Source: Blasia pusilla (lineage: Eukaryota > Marchantiophyta > Marchantiopsida > Blasiales). Taken from it: a DNA stretch of 64,000 nucleotides. This document shows positions 11,331-22,600 of this stretch, in pieces (position 1 is the stretch's first letter; the number at the start of each line of letters is the position of its first letter). The notes beneath the pieces were generated by a model, which saw only the letters and a list, made by a program, of their open reading frames with translations, searched no databases and was not told the DNA's origin. The translations under genes were made by a program, and so were the position numbers. The DNA is taken from NCBI GenBank assembly GCA_050084515.1, contig CM114273.1, positions 12,214,001 to 12,278,000 on the forward strand, given 5' to 3'.

Positions 11331-13344
11331 GAGCGAGTGCATGCAGTTCCCGTTCGTCATGCACTAGCGTTCACCACCTGCGCAGTTTGATGGCAAAGAT
11401 TCCACGTACCGGAAAGAGCGCGTCGTCCCAAGGTCTACTCGATCTGCCTTTTCGCAGTCCGAGCAGGTGCGGGTCCTTCAGTGGGTTACGCGCCGATATC
11501 GGCTTGGAAGAGGCAATGTCTTGACAGAATTCAATCGCCACATGACTCGAAATCGGGGGGCTTCAACAGACTTGTAAAGCATCGTATTTATCGGCAGAGT
11601 AGAGTGGGGCAGGCAGGCTGAGACGGAATTCACTTCTAATTTGTACCTCAGAAGTTTGGAATCCTATTTCTCTGTTTTGGAATTCCTACGCTCTCGGGTG
11701 CATAATGCTGTGAATGGTTCAATTCTCAAATTTTGAAGAGCCGCAAAGTTCTATATGTGTCTTCCGTTCAGCTGGAGGTTGCTCTGGCCTGATCAGCGGT
11801 CCAGCCTACTAAGCAGGCGAAGCAGTTGGGAGCATAAATGGCCGAGGAAGTATCCACAGCAGATACCAACTGCACCATTAAGGACAACACGGTGGAGGCA
11901 GCAGAGAGCAGTGACCACAGCTTCCAGACGGTAATGGCCAAGATCGTCTCTGTGGTGGGGATTTAAAAATTGTGTAGGAATTGCAAGGCTAAGCAGTGGT
12001 TGGCAAGGGGCGCAGACGTCGAGCTTGCCATCGCCTGCTGAAAAGTTTTCAAATTTTCCACCTGTTTGTCTTTCAGTGACATCCAGAGTCGAGGAATTCA
12101 AACGCTACTGTCTCCAGACTGCTGCTTGCGATCATTATGTCTTCCAGATCAGGACTGCGCTTGGGATTGAGGGAGGTCATTGTCAATCGCATTAAGAAGT
12201 TCAAAGATTTGGAACTTGTCATTCCGTGAGAGTTGAATTTCTACCTGCTTCGTAACGGTTCGATCAGACTGGGAACATCATGAACATAGCCCAGACTCAT
12301 GACATTCAATTTGCTTTGCATTTGCCTTCGAGAGTCCGACTCCTTGGGCCCGCCTTGCTGGAAATGGCGGGACGAACATCGTGTCACAGGTGTTTAGATT
12401 GAAGATTTTGTCACAACTCTGGAGCCCGAGTCTTTTCCCGTCTCGTTCTCATAGTTAGAGCACTTGCAAGAATAAATCGACATGTTGCATGAGAATTCGA
12501 AATTCCATTTGCAATCTACATACCGTTCGTGTTTGCATGAATCAATGACGTCTTTCGTATATTCCGGACTTCGCCACCGCCAACTATCGTAGGCGTGCAT
12601 CTGAAAGTTCAAAGTCATCCGCTGACTGGACTTCTTTTTTCTGTTTGTTCAGACGCAAGAAAGTGTGGAGGCAACTCCTAACGTCACTCCTAAGACTCCT
12701 AAGACTGGCTGTGATCAGGAATACGCGTGATAATGAAGTTGTACGACTGTAATGGCATACACCAGAAGAAAGTTAGTTGTACATGCCGTCTAAGTTTGGT
12801 TGTTGATGATCCAGGGTCTATGGCTAGTAGTCTTTTACCCTTCGAGCTTGCATCCTTCTAAAGTAATAACCTAGACCTATGTAGACTACGAGTTCTTGCC
12901 ATTCACAGGCTTTTAGAGGGGCTCTTAGACTGATGATCTCCTCAATTTGGAAATTTTCTTCACAGCAGGGTACGAAGTCAAGAGCAGAATATTGAGCTGC
13001 CACCAGTGGTTCATACGCTTAAAGAGAATAAACCCGTATAAAAGTGGTGGCAGAAATCATCAAGAGTGCAAGAAGAGGAGCGACGGTTGGAACCGAGGAA
13101 GTCCGAGTGTATGTGCATTGCGGGCAAGAACAAAATTAGCACTACGTTACATCCGCGAAGAAATCCGTGTTCTATGAAATAATTGTTAAGTCCAATTGAA
13201 TAGAAGCGTGGATTTGTTCATAAGATTACTCTTGCGGTCATTAATATCATGATTTCTGACAACTACGCATGATGGCTCAATCGTCCGGATTCAGGACTAG
13301 AAGAGTAAATATTATATTTACATAAATGTGAATGTTATCTCGTA
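11331..13344. other. Unassigned region upstream of the tRNA gene
   Basis: Two kilobases of moderate GC content. The open frames 11,327-11,524 (+), 11,793-12,101 (-), 12,394-12,618 (-) and 12,947-13,177 (+) lack recognisable domains. It looks different from the retrotransposon sequence and could be host intergenic DNA or a decayed gene with short exons. I see no element boundaries. Confidence 0.35.
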
Positions 13345-13418
13345 GCTTCTATAGCTCAGTTGGCTAGAGCACCCGTTTAGTAAGCGGGAGGTCCTGAGTT
13401 CAACTCTCAGTGGAAGCA
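13345..13418 (+). tRNA. tRNA-Thr (anticodon AGU)
   Basis: A 74-nt cloverleaf can be drawn by eye. Acceptor GCTTCTA pairs with TGGAAGC (one G-T), the D arm is GCTC...GAGC, the anticodon stem CCCGT/GCGGG encloses loop TTAGTAA with anticodon AGT, the variable loop is AGGTC, and the T arm is CTGAG-TTCAACT-CTCAG, with discriminator A. There is no intron and no encoded CCA (the next bases are GGA). An AGT anticodon, read as inosine, is typical of nuclear tRNA-Thr. Internal A and B box promoter sequences fit RNA polymerase III (TAGCTCAGTTGGC; GTTCAACTC). No T-run terminator lies immediately downstream; the first TTTTT is near 13,453. Confidence 0.93.
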
Positions 13419-15605
13419 GGAAACGTATGAGTTACGACCAGAGTGTCTCCGTTTTTATGTAATGATGCAGTCCACGATTGGGGATGTTACAATGGCAAAT
13501 CTGTGCTGGATGTCCAGCACTGCACTTTCTGAACTCCCAGAGGTGAGCGGTTTATTGTTGGATCCTGCTTATGTATTTTCAAGTAGCACCAGCACACATG
13601 ACTCGATCCTCCTGAGTCCTAACGAGGAGCACAACGAAGAATAAAGTGAGAAAATGTCAAAGAAAGAAGCTAAATGTGCTTTCGGTGAAGCACCAAAAGC
13701 ACAGAGCACCAAAAGCCCGGGACAGAAGCAAGTGATGTAGAGAGGATAATCACCTCTGCCCTCTACGCAATATGGAAGGTTGTGTCCATTTCAGTCTAAT
13801 GCAAGAAGAACTCCACAAATAACGTCAGGGTATTCTCAGCACAGGTTTCCTCATCAGTAGCTAACTACGGGTTGTAGAATTTTCGTGAAGCCATTCGTTT
13901 GAAGCTGGTTTCCAGTTGTAACCAGAACTACTCTCCAAGCGACTCTGGTGATGGTATCTGGTCGAAATCTCATGCATGAAAGGCTCAAAAGTAGGATCTA
14001 AAAGTTCTCAGTAAGGTATACCGCTCTCACTTCAACAGTGAGTGCAGTTTCGTGCGCGAGTTTGAGAGTTTGGAGATGAGATCTGCATCATCCCTTTCCG
14101 AATTGAGGTAGCCTAGGACTAGTGGATAGGTCTTCCGTGACCTGAACATGTTCAGATTAATGGGCTCAGTGCGCCACACTCAGCAGGGGATAGGTGTAGT
14201 GAGACATTTCTTTAGACAAATTACAGTCGATTTGCGAGTGAGGTGTGACATATTATTTGTGGCCACTGTTGACGCAAGAGATGGTATTCTAAGCAAGACA
14301 GCCTGCTCCCTTTGGAGAGATGAAATTTATCGGCATTTTCCAGATAGACGTGGTCGCTCTTTGGGATCCTCAAGTGATCAAAACCAATTTGGTCCAAGGG
14401 GAGAAAGGAAAGCCGTGCTACTCGACACGCTTGATTTTCCTGTGGCTCCAAACATTGCTCATCAAGTTGAGTTCTCCAATGAGCCTGGGAGCCATACACC
14501 CAAGAAATATGATCGAAGTGATGAAATGGTGAGGGCTTTTCATTTCCTGCAAGGATTGCGTTGAGCTTGCGTTGACAGGATTTTGTCACTTCTTATAATC
14601 AATCGTAAAGTGGATCAGCCCGGAGATGAACTGCCTGCGAAAGATCCGCCATGATTGGAAATGACAGGAAGATGAAGTAATTGCTTTCCACCATAAGTTC
14701 TTCAGCCGGGACATCTGCAGGTCCGCGAGGATTTCGATAACATGCTACTGATTCACCTCATTGAAGTTCACGAACCGAAGAAAGCGGGATCCCTCAAAAC
14801 GAACTGGCCGTGACTCGCCATGGGTCACATGCGTTCTTCGCAGTCATTCGATTTGTCGCAAGCAACTCGGATCCGTGAAGTGCCTCCAGCATTTGATAGT
14901 TTCGTGAAAGGACAGGAACGATCGATATCGATGCCGCGTATTTGGCATGAGTCATAGCTTCTACCATCCCCAACACAGTGATTAGCGAAAGCCTTTTGTC
15001 TGACGAGGGAGCGTTGGTAGATGCAAGACACTAAACCACTGCACCTACCGTCCAATTCGCGCGGCAGTGTCTAGGTCTCCTGCTCTGAGTAGGAGACCTA
15101 GAGCAGGAGACCTAGACCTAGTAGTGTCTAGGTCTCCTTCTCAGAGCAGGACATGAGGCTGAAGATTGAATTGAAATGATACACATAATGTGACGGATGG
15201 ATCAAGAGCCTACTTTCGGAAGCAGATGGACCATTCCCTCCAACGGCCGCGTACAGTTGAGAGATGGTAGCGCGCCTCAGCCTTTCAAAGCAGATCTCAA
15301 GGAACTCAAGAAACCAAACGTGGAAAGGAGACCGGGCGAGGACGGTCGGACATTATGTGTTCAGCTCAATCCTTTTTCTTACAACAAAAGGAGACATATG
15401 AAAATTTACGCCCAGTTTATTCTAAAAATAAACTTCAAAAGAGGATAAAGAAAGGTAATAACATTTCAAAAGAGGAATAAAAAGTGTATAATAGAATGTA
15501 AAAAGAAAACGGCAACTAGCCAATTTAAACACCAATTCAACCAACCACACGATTAATAATATCAAAAAAATTTGAGAAGAACATTAGTGGTTGGTAGACG
15601 CGTAT
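13419..15605. other. Unassigned region downstream of the tRNA gene
   Basis: No recognised genes. The longest frame, 14,148-14,564 (+, 138 codons), has no known motif and overlaps an equally long antisense frame, so I do not claim it. A foldback at 15,071-15,115 is listed separately. The sequence just before 15,606 flanks the E2 retrotransposon (GTAT target-site half at 15,602-15,605). Confidence 0.35.
15071..15115. repeat. 16-bp inverted repeat plus direct repeat (CTAGGTCTCC)
   Basis: CTAGGTCTCCTGCTCT (15,071-15,086) is the exact reverse complement of 15,100-15,115, with a 13-nt spacer that itself repeats AGGAGACCT. A further direct copy of GTGTCTAGGTCTCCT follows at about 15,125-15,140. It looks like a small slipped or foldback repeat. 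There is no evidence that it is expressed. Confidence 0.75.
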
Positions 15606-16043
15606 TGTCGTGTGCATACGTATCGTTACACAACATATATTGTTGTTCACATCTACATCACACAATCCCGAAATTCCCACACATAGGTAGATCCAGACAT
15701 GTACAGAAATCAACTCATACATATACATGGAGATCACACAACAAAAATAAAGAGTAGTAAAATTGGCACACACGGTCTAAAATTCCACTCCTCAATCTAC
15801 ATCGGCATATCGAGCTTCTTCCACCCTGTGCTATCAAGGAATCCGGACGCTAGCACCCTAGTCCTATCTCACACACATACAAGAGAGATGCTCCAACGGC
15901 CCAACATGAGAAAGATTTCTTAGGAAAGCCATCTTCCTCTCTTATGTTTGGTTGGGAAGAGCCAAAAGGCTTTTCCCCTAAAAATAGCCATCCCTTTGGT
16001 AACCTGCGCACAGGGTACCAGGTTTAGATCACACAACCGCCCA
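15606..16043 (-). repeat. E2 3' LTR, partly deleted
   Basis: Read on the minus strand it begins with a remnant of block A directly after the (interrupted) polypurine tract, GGGCGGTTGTGTGATC at about 16,026-16,042. It then jumps into the middle of block B, so the internal A/B junction is missing. Block B holds the predicted transcript start (CATGAGAAAGAT on the plus strand near 15,906). Block A' (15,606-15,742) ends the element with GCACACGACA. Confidence 0.7.
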
Positions 16044-17077
16044 TGTCGCGACCCTTAGAACCAAACAACATCAAATAGGCGTCAAGCGGAACATCAGAAC
16101 TCAAGTGGACTCACGCTGCGATGTTTGCGCTTTGGAAAGGTCTCTTGGAAAAGTCCAAGAGACGAAACGCGGAACAAAGTTGTGCGTTTCGTGCGTTAGT
16201 GGTGGCGACCAGGAAACCTAGACCAAACGCGAGCAAAGACTTGACATGAGTTGAATCTTGGAAGGTTGGTTGCCAAGGAGGTGAGAACTAATTTTGGAAC
16301 ACGACCAGATTTTGGAACACGACTAGCGTTTGGGGAATTTGACTGTGTTTTGGACCATAACGTTTTTCCCCAAGATGAGTTTGGGATAATAAAAGCGCGT
16401 TGGAAAGCTTGTCTTGAGACGCTTCCAACGCACCAAAGATCTCAACAAACGCATAAGTATAGACTGAGATATTGCCAAAAAATGACTGTGAGAGCAATCG
16501 GGTTGAGGGCCAATTGGAGAGGCTCGGGTGTCTTTCCCTAAAGGTAGGGGATACCGGAGATCCCCAAAAGTACTAGTAAGGGAGGAGTCTCTCCAAGATA
16601 TCTTGGTACACGAATCCCCACTTTGAGCGCCAAACGACGTCTTAGAGGCACGGGATGGAACGGAAGTTTGGCGTTGGAACTCGAAACCCAAACCTAATCC
16701 AAGGAAGTGGACTTTGAACGCCACTCTTGGATTCCAACCCAAGATTCACTTTGTACAAGTCTCGGTTAGGGACTCATTGGATGTTGAACGGATAGTTGGA
16801 ACTGCCAGGCGCGAAATGCCCATTGAGGTTCCTAAACCGACCAGAAAGTCTGTCCCAAGTCTTTCAAGACTTGCCCGTGTTGTAAACCGTGAAACTAGGA
16901 AGGTTGAGCTTGATGAGAGACCGAGATGAGATCTCGGAAAGTTAGCCTGCTGATTAATCCAAGACTCGACTAACTAGAGTGCGTGTTTGGATGCAGATCA
17001 GTGTTGAGAGCGTGATCTGTTGAACGCACGCTTCCGCAACAACAAGATTAACGTTCAAGGAGAGTAGGTGCACGACA
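16044..17077 (+). mobile_element. Solo LTR, 1.03-kb family, copy 2, inside E2
   Basis: Starts TGTCGCGACCC, ends GTGCACGACA, and matches 8,628-9,654 along its length. It sits between the polypurine tract of E2 (17,079 upwards) and the E2 LTR, splitting the purine run: minus-strand CTAGGGGGC on one side, GGGCGGTTGTG on the other. Target duplication is ambiguous (GCCC on both sides if one base is trimmed from each end). It is younger than E2. Confidence 0.75.
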
Positions 17078-17147
17078 AGCCCCCTAGCTGGCAGTTGGAT
17101 CCCCCTAACTCCAGGTAGAAAATATCACATCTCTCTAACATGACCTA

Positions 17148-17483
17148 CTACCCTATACACATTCTCGGACACATCCATCGTCTCGTGGGAACTACATCTT
17201 GAGGGTGGCTTAGACATGACATATGCCACCCTTGAGAACAACCATCACATACCAGCATGGTGGCTGCACCCCTCGCAGATCCGCACAACATACACCTCAA
17301 GCCTGCAGGTACCATTGCCAAGCTCGGATCCACTGTCTCGTCTACGTTCGAAAGATGACATGGCGCACAATGGCGCACATGATCCTTCCAAACCATACCA
17401 TCCCGTCCCTCCAACATGAGGACTCCAGTTGGTAATACCTCGCGCACACGTAAGATCGTGCACCCTGCAGTGACATCTACCAT
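17148..17483 (-). pseudogene. E2 integrase tail and PHD finger
   Basis: After LMLEGRDGMVWKDHV and HCAPCHL, the C4HC3 order of a PHD finger follows: CMLC (17,283-17,294), C-DG-C-SQGW-H-MS-C with the aromatic residue before His, a W two residues before the last cysteine pair, then CPRMC. The extra residue in CPRMC comes from one added A; the other copies read CPRC followed by a stop. PHD fingers read the H3 N-terminus in chromatin proteins. In Ty3 elements this position is usually empty or carries a chromodomain, so a targeting role is a reasonable inference. Confidence 0.85.
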
Positions 17484-18660
17484 CGTGGTTGCTGCCGACT
17501 ATAAATACACGTAATCTCCAGGATGAAGCCTCCTAATCCGTGGACGATAACCTCCTCCACGAATGGTCGCGTACCTCAATGTATCTCTATGTTGAGCAAT
17601 AGCTAAGTTCTCAAAGGCCATAGGCATAACTCTACGAGAAATCTCCGCCCTCCGAGAACATGCTTGTATCCACACATCTGGATCATCAAGATCTAAGACC
17701 TCCGCCATATCACGTCGAATAGCTGCAAGTAAATCTGGCTCTCTCCCAAAGAGCAAAAAGTACGGTGAAAATGACGCAAAGGATGCCTGTCGACTAAAGC
17801 GATAACCCATATCCAACCATGGTAACTGTAGGTCCCACTCCCTCAACTGTTCCTGCTGCAAGCCATACTTGCACAATCCTCTCTTCACCGTCTATACTAC
17901 TCTCTCCGCCAACCCATCTGCCTCAAGATGATCTCTAGAGGTGGTGCGGTGATCTATCAGCGCTTGATTACACAAGGCATGAAACTCTCCCCTGAACTCG
18001 GTACCATGGTTAGTCAACACCTCCGCCGGTGCACAAAAGTGACTAAGCACACGATCTAGAAACGCATAAGTTGTTCCCTTGCTCGCCCTGTCCAATGGTG
18101 CCACCAACTCTATCCACTTGGAGAAATGCTCTACCATGACCAACACGTACTTCTGATGACACCCCGTCAATGGCAAAGGTCCCGCAAAGTCTAAACTCCA
18201 CCGATAACCTAAATCCATAATCGAAAAAGGATATAACTATGGAGTGGGAGCATTGAAGAATGCTCACACTCTATCACATACCATACATCAGGCCACAAAC
18301 TACTGTATCCCAATATGCATGCCCTGCCACTAATACTGAATCTGGAGTAAGCTGTAAGTACGCTTCACTCCAAAATGTCCCAAATCCTTATGCAAATGTT
18401 GCACTACATGTGCTCGCTGGGAAGGATGAGGTACCACTTGTATCCTACCATCTCCCCATACCTGCAAAATGTGAGTCCCCCCCCACCTGTAGGATCCGAT
18501 CCGGCTCCCTAGCACTCACTATGCTCGCTATGACACTTGTGCGCAAGAACTCCACAACCTCCACATCGTCATGGATATCACGACCACCTATCGCCTCCTC
18601 ACTGACCTCCGTATCCAAAGACTCATCATCCAACCCCACCACTGGAGTCATCACCTATGA
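17484..18660 (-). pseudogene. E2 integrase core
   Basis: Ty3-type integrase. The HHCC zinc-binding domain is seen as HVVQHLHKDLGHFGVKRTY with CMVC about 40 residues later. The catalytic core has SLDFAGP (first Asp), VLTNHGTEF, where the second Asp is Asn, and EADGLAERVV (Glu). Then come GYRFSRQASFASFSPYFLL and HPGDYVYL of the C-terminal barrel. In-frame stops interrupt it, including one replacing Gln after AERVV. The D-to-N change alone would prevent strand transfer. Confidence 0.85.
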
Positions 18661-18741
18661 CTGACCTACCATAGTCAACCAAGAAAGATAGGCACATGCA
18701 TGCCAATCGGGCACCATCTCCTCATCACTCTCTCCGTGCTA

Positions 18742-19128
18742 TCAAGCACATGTGTTGTCTCTCTGACTCGGACATGGGTTACAACTCAACCCATCCGCAT
18801 CCTGGTTCAGCCGACCATGCCTGTGAACTACCTCAAACTCATACTCTTGTAGTAATAGAGCCCACCTGGCAAGATTTCCCGTAAGCTTTTTGGACTCCAT
18901 CAACCACCTCAATGGCTGATGATCAGTGATAAGTGTGAAAGGGTTGCCGAATAAATAGTACCTAAAATATGCCACGGCCCACACTGCACCCAAGCACTCT
19001 CCCTTGTAGGAGCTGTACTTCGCCTCTGCAATGTTGTTCGATCGGCTCGCGTAAGCCACAACGAACTCCCTTTCCTCGTCATCTCTCTGAGTAGGCACTG
19101 CTCCTAGACCCAACATGCTCCAATCCAT
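18742..19128 (-). pseudogene. E2 RNase H domain
   Basis: Shows MLGLGAV, FVVAYASRSNN, AEAKYSSYKGECLGAVWAV and ITDHQPLRWLM, followed by LARWALLLQEYEF and the connector DADGLS. This is the standard gypsy RNase H layout, which degrades the RNA template and trims the polypurine primer. It lies in a different frame from the RT upstream, so there is an indel between 19,128 and 19,478. Confidence 0.85.
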
Positions 19129-19469
19129 ATGTAATTGGAATGGGCGACACCTAACCGGTCTCTATAAAATGGGTGAGGATGTCAACTTGTCCTTGAGCTC
19201 TTGAAATGCTCGCTCCTGATCATCTCCCCACAACCAAACCTGTCAAGTCTCGTCAACAAGGTCAAAGACTTTGTGATCGCACTAAAACCCTTGACATACC
19301 GTCGATAGAAGTTTGCCAGTCCAAGAAACGCTCGGACTTGACTCACATCTATAGGGCGTGGAATCTACGCAATAGCCTCCATCTTCGTCTGCTGAACACC
19401 TAACCCACTTGGGTATATGGTGTATCCCAAGTACTCAATCTGCTCCTGAAAGAATCTGCACTTGCCTGG

Positions 19470-20224
19470 ATGTAACTTCAGTCCATGTAACTGCAATCTC
19501 CGAAACACCTCCTCAAGGTGTCGCTCATGCTCCTGAAGATAAGAATATCATCTATGTAACATCGTACAAAATCCAAGCCAGCCAGAATCCTATCCATCAC
19601 TCTCTGAAACTCTGCACGCGCATTCTTCAACCCAAACGCTAAGAACCGCCACTCATACAAGCAATCTCTCCTGAACCAATCTATCCGCTAGAATGTTGTC
19701 TTCTCCCTATCCTCCAACCTAATAAGAAGTTGATGATAGCTAGCACAGAGATCTAAAGTACTGAAGATCTTTGCATGCCCTACCGCATCAAAGATCTCCT
19801 CAAGAGTAGGCATGGCGTACCGATCTGATCTCGTTTGTCGGTTGATAGGATGATAATCTCCACACATCCGCCTATCCGTCCAATTGCCATACATATCCTT
19901 CTTTGCTGGCATGACTATGGTAGATGCATACTCCCCATGTGATAACTCCACAAGTCCTGCCTCCAACAAGTCTTGACTCCTACTCTGAATCAAGGCTCGC
20001 TCCATATCAGAATACATGTAGGGTCAACCAAAGATCGGCGTATTACTAGCCAAGTCAATCCGTATCCCGAGACCCTTCAGCGTACCCAAGTCTCTCATAC
20101 TGAAGGAAAAACAACTGACATGCCCTCTTAGAAACCTATGAACTTGCCGTTGCTCTGCTCCTATCAACTTGAGACCTATCACACGCTCCCAATTCTCCAT
20201 CGTGACCTCACTCGGAGAGGACAC
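19470..20224 (-). pseudogene. E2 reverse transcriptase
   Basis: Motifs in order: RMCGDYHPINRQT and MPTLEEIFD, FSTLDLCASYHQL, WRFLAFGLKNA, and the catalytic RCYIDDILIF at about 19,543-19,570. The N-terminal segment (20,024-20,224) links it to the methyltransferase. The domain continues in one frame from 20,243 to 19,478 with two stops. It follows the methyltransferase with a single frame change caused by a 22-bp duplication near 20,590-20,612 (GCGGTGCCA twice). Confidence 0.88.
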
Positions 20225-20509
20225 AACCTCCGGCTTTTGTTGCTATGTAGCAACCCTAGCCACCTCTGCAACAACCACTCCACTCTGACATGCTACACCA
20301 TGCTCCACATCCAAAAAATGAACATGTGCTACTGTGGCCGCCTTTGCACTCTCCGCTTGAATGACGTCCCAGGAAGTCCATGGGTGCCTATCTCTCCTCG
20401 TCCTGCCCCCAGCCAATGCCTGTACAGACCATGTAGGCAATGGTCCAACTCGTGGATGTGACGACATGGATGACACTCGCATCTGTCTCTGCTCAGCCAT
20501 ACCTAGGCT

Positions 20510-21500
20510 AACTATCCATGTGAGACAGTTGAAGTCTATTGCGTACCCCAACACCTGTCTCCGGGATGCCTCAGTCATTCCTGGCACCGCCGCACCACCC
20601 TAAACATGGCACCGCCCTAGTACCTATAGCGAATCCCATGGCGCGCTTGCGCTCATCTACTGTAGGCTCCTCCAATGCTCGGGTCACCTCATCCCAAATC
20701 ATGCCTGGTCCTCCATGACAAAAGGCATGGGATGCTAGGAAGCTCACCAACGTAGGTAAGGCTGCCCTCAACTCCCCCACCCTATTGGTCATCGCCAATG
20801 GTGGTCTATCGTCCCTCGTCACCACTTGAGATCAACTCCCTGAGCCCAAAATAGCATCCATTGTGAGATGTGGTGCTCTCTGGATTCCATCGTATGCTCA
20901 ACTCAGTACCTCTGATGGTATCAGGTTTGTCCTCCACAGTCGTGGACGATGGGCATGTGATCCAACTCTCGCTGCATCTAGCAACACAGCAAGTCCCAAC
21001 CAAAACCTCAACTGATGCACACTATTCATCACACGTGTACGAGTATCTCCCAACAACGGTACGTTCTCCAAAATATACACCGAAGAAAATGTTTGACTCT
21101 CCTGCAAATGTCCTACTACTCGCAACATCTCTCAAAACATCCCTGACCTCGGATCTTGCAATCCAAATCCTCGGCCAGCTGATGAGAGACCCTAACATGG
21201 CCATCCAACAATCACCAAATGAATGGTGCCAACTCGATCCAGATCCTGCGCCCCCACCAAAGAGATGTTGGCGGGTAGTGTATGCTGATATCCCCGTACT
21301 GCAGATATCGGAAACAACTCAAAATACCTCTGGACCAATCTCGCCACGTGACGTAATGATATTTGCCATGCGGTCTCATCTCTCTCCACATAAAGGTACT
21401 GATGCACCCTTTTGCCCACCTGCAATACTGCACCCTTTCCGGTGCTAATCCCTGCGAAGAGATCTAACACCCTAACACCCTTCTCTGGCTACCACACAAT
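20510..21500 (-). pseudogene. C5-cytosine DNA methyltransferase domain inside gypsy E2
   Basis: Catalytic motifs run in canonical order. Motif I is VLDLFAGISTG (21,438-21,470), which binds S-adenosylmethionine. Motif IV is GWPC with the catalytic Cys at 21,195-21,197, then a TAG where Gln is expected. Next come DPRSGMF and motif VI LENVP (about 21,060-21,070). Motif VIII is SHAHRPRLWRTNL (about 20,916-20,960), close to the AHRARYFW segment of DNMT3. Motif IX is DERKRAMGF (20,631-20,657) and motif X RRQVLGYAIDFNCLTW (20,510-20,563). The order excludes a permuted DRM enzyme; DNMT3-like or bacterial-like are the options. It shares its frame with gag and protease. Three of its stops are explained by C-to-T or G-to-A changes. 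E4, E5 and E6 keep other parts of the same domain, so it belongs to the family. Confidence 0.88.
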
Positions 21501-22150
21501 GGGTGTGGTATCCAATAGGGTCAACGTCTCCACTCCAGGGGCCTCATCGCCACGTGACTCTCGCTGATCGGGGATAAAAGCATGACTCCACGCCTGCCTC
21601 ACGAGGTCGTCGGCACTCCTCTGTAGCTCTCGAGTCGTACCCCACAATGGTGAAGAGGTCTTGCCAATATGGGAAGAGACACCTGCCATGGCCTGTCTCT
21701 CCGTGGGACTACTTGCTACTAGGACATCCTCCGCTTGTGCATTCCCCTCCAATAACTCTCCTGGCCAACTAACACTACCTGTGAAAGCTGCCAATGTGGT
21801 CACAGACTCGTCTCGTGATAGACCACCTCGTTCCATAAACTGCACGGGTAACTCACTCATCCAGCCGTCACCTTACCTCCACCTTGGCCGATAAGCAACG
21901 GTCTTCTCCCAGAAGTCAAGGATGAATCCTAAGGGATATAACATTGTACTTCCCACCAACACATTGTACAACTCAGATGGTGTTGTAATCGCACGTGTAC
22001 GCACCATAGCACTATCCGTCGCATGCTCTGGCTAGACTTTGACAACTATCTCCTGTCGAGTCATATACTACGTGGGTGATACGCCCCCAATCAAGGTCTG
22101 TATTTGGAAGGGACAAGTCTCAATTTCGGCCTTCTGTAACCCCAACGCTA
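21501..22150 (-). pseudogene. E2 protease-methyltransferase linker
   Basis: In frame with both neighbours. Readable parts include MLYPLGFILDFWEKTV (a conserved segment also in E5 near 51,660-51,700) and SRDESVTTLAAFTG. The E5 version at 51,780-51,835 reads REDTVTTLASFTG. The function is unknown. It may be the N-terminal extension of the methyltransferase or a processed spacer. I see no ADD, PWWP or other reader module in it. Confidence 0.6.
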
Positions 22151-22600
22151 AACACGCCGCCTTCCCTAACATCAAGGGCTGCGCTCCCGAATCAAGTAGG
22201 ATGCGCTGCATGTGGTATACTATCCCCGTTGGACTAACCAAGCGAAATACTCTAGCTCAGTTATCCAGTAACACTACTCCAGGTATCACCACTGCTTGCT
22301 CTATGGCCGGTTGAGCTGTCATATCTACCAACTTCACTGCCGCTGCATGCCATGACTCTGTGGGGGATGTCCCCAGCACTGGTTGTGAGGGAAAGTCCAC
22401 CACCTCCTCAACTACCTCTAAACAAGAAGCAGTCACCTCTCCACGCTCACACAATGTGGCGGCCAACCCGAACACCTCAGCTAGTCCAACTCCCAACGTC
22501 CCCAACTCTATGGCAGAAAATAGTGGAGTCTGACTCACTCTGGTGACCACCTCCAACACTATGGTTGACATTGACTCCACTCGAGCCGGCATAGGAGTTG
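22151..22600 (-). pseudogene. E2 aspartic protease
   Basis: Retropepsin of the gypsy type with an intact catalytic triplet in ILLDSGAQPLMLGKAA (about 22,160-22,205). ALGLQKAEIETCPFQIQT and IGG follow. The enzyme would cut the polyprotein. The upstream linker has several Gln/Val-rich repeats. The frame is the same as that of gag and methyltransferase; stops flank the domain. Confidence 0.8.

Noticed and set aside
14148-14589. 138-codon plus frame with overlapping 122-codon minus frame
   Set aside because: Neither shows a known motif, and the overlapping open frames suggest chance.
20571-21470. Methyltransferase as an independent host gene
   Set aside because: It lies between protease and RT in the same frame, and parts of it recur at the same position in three other retroelement copies.
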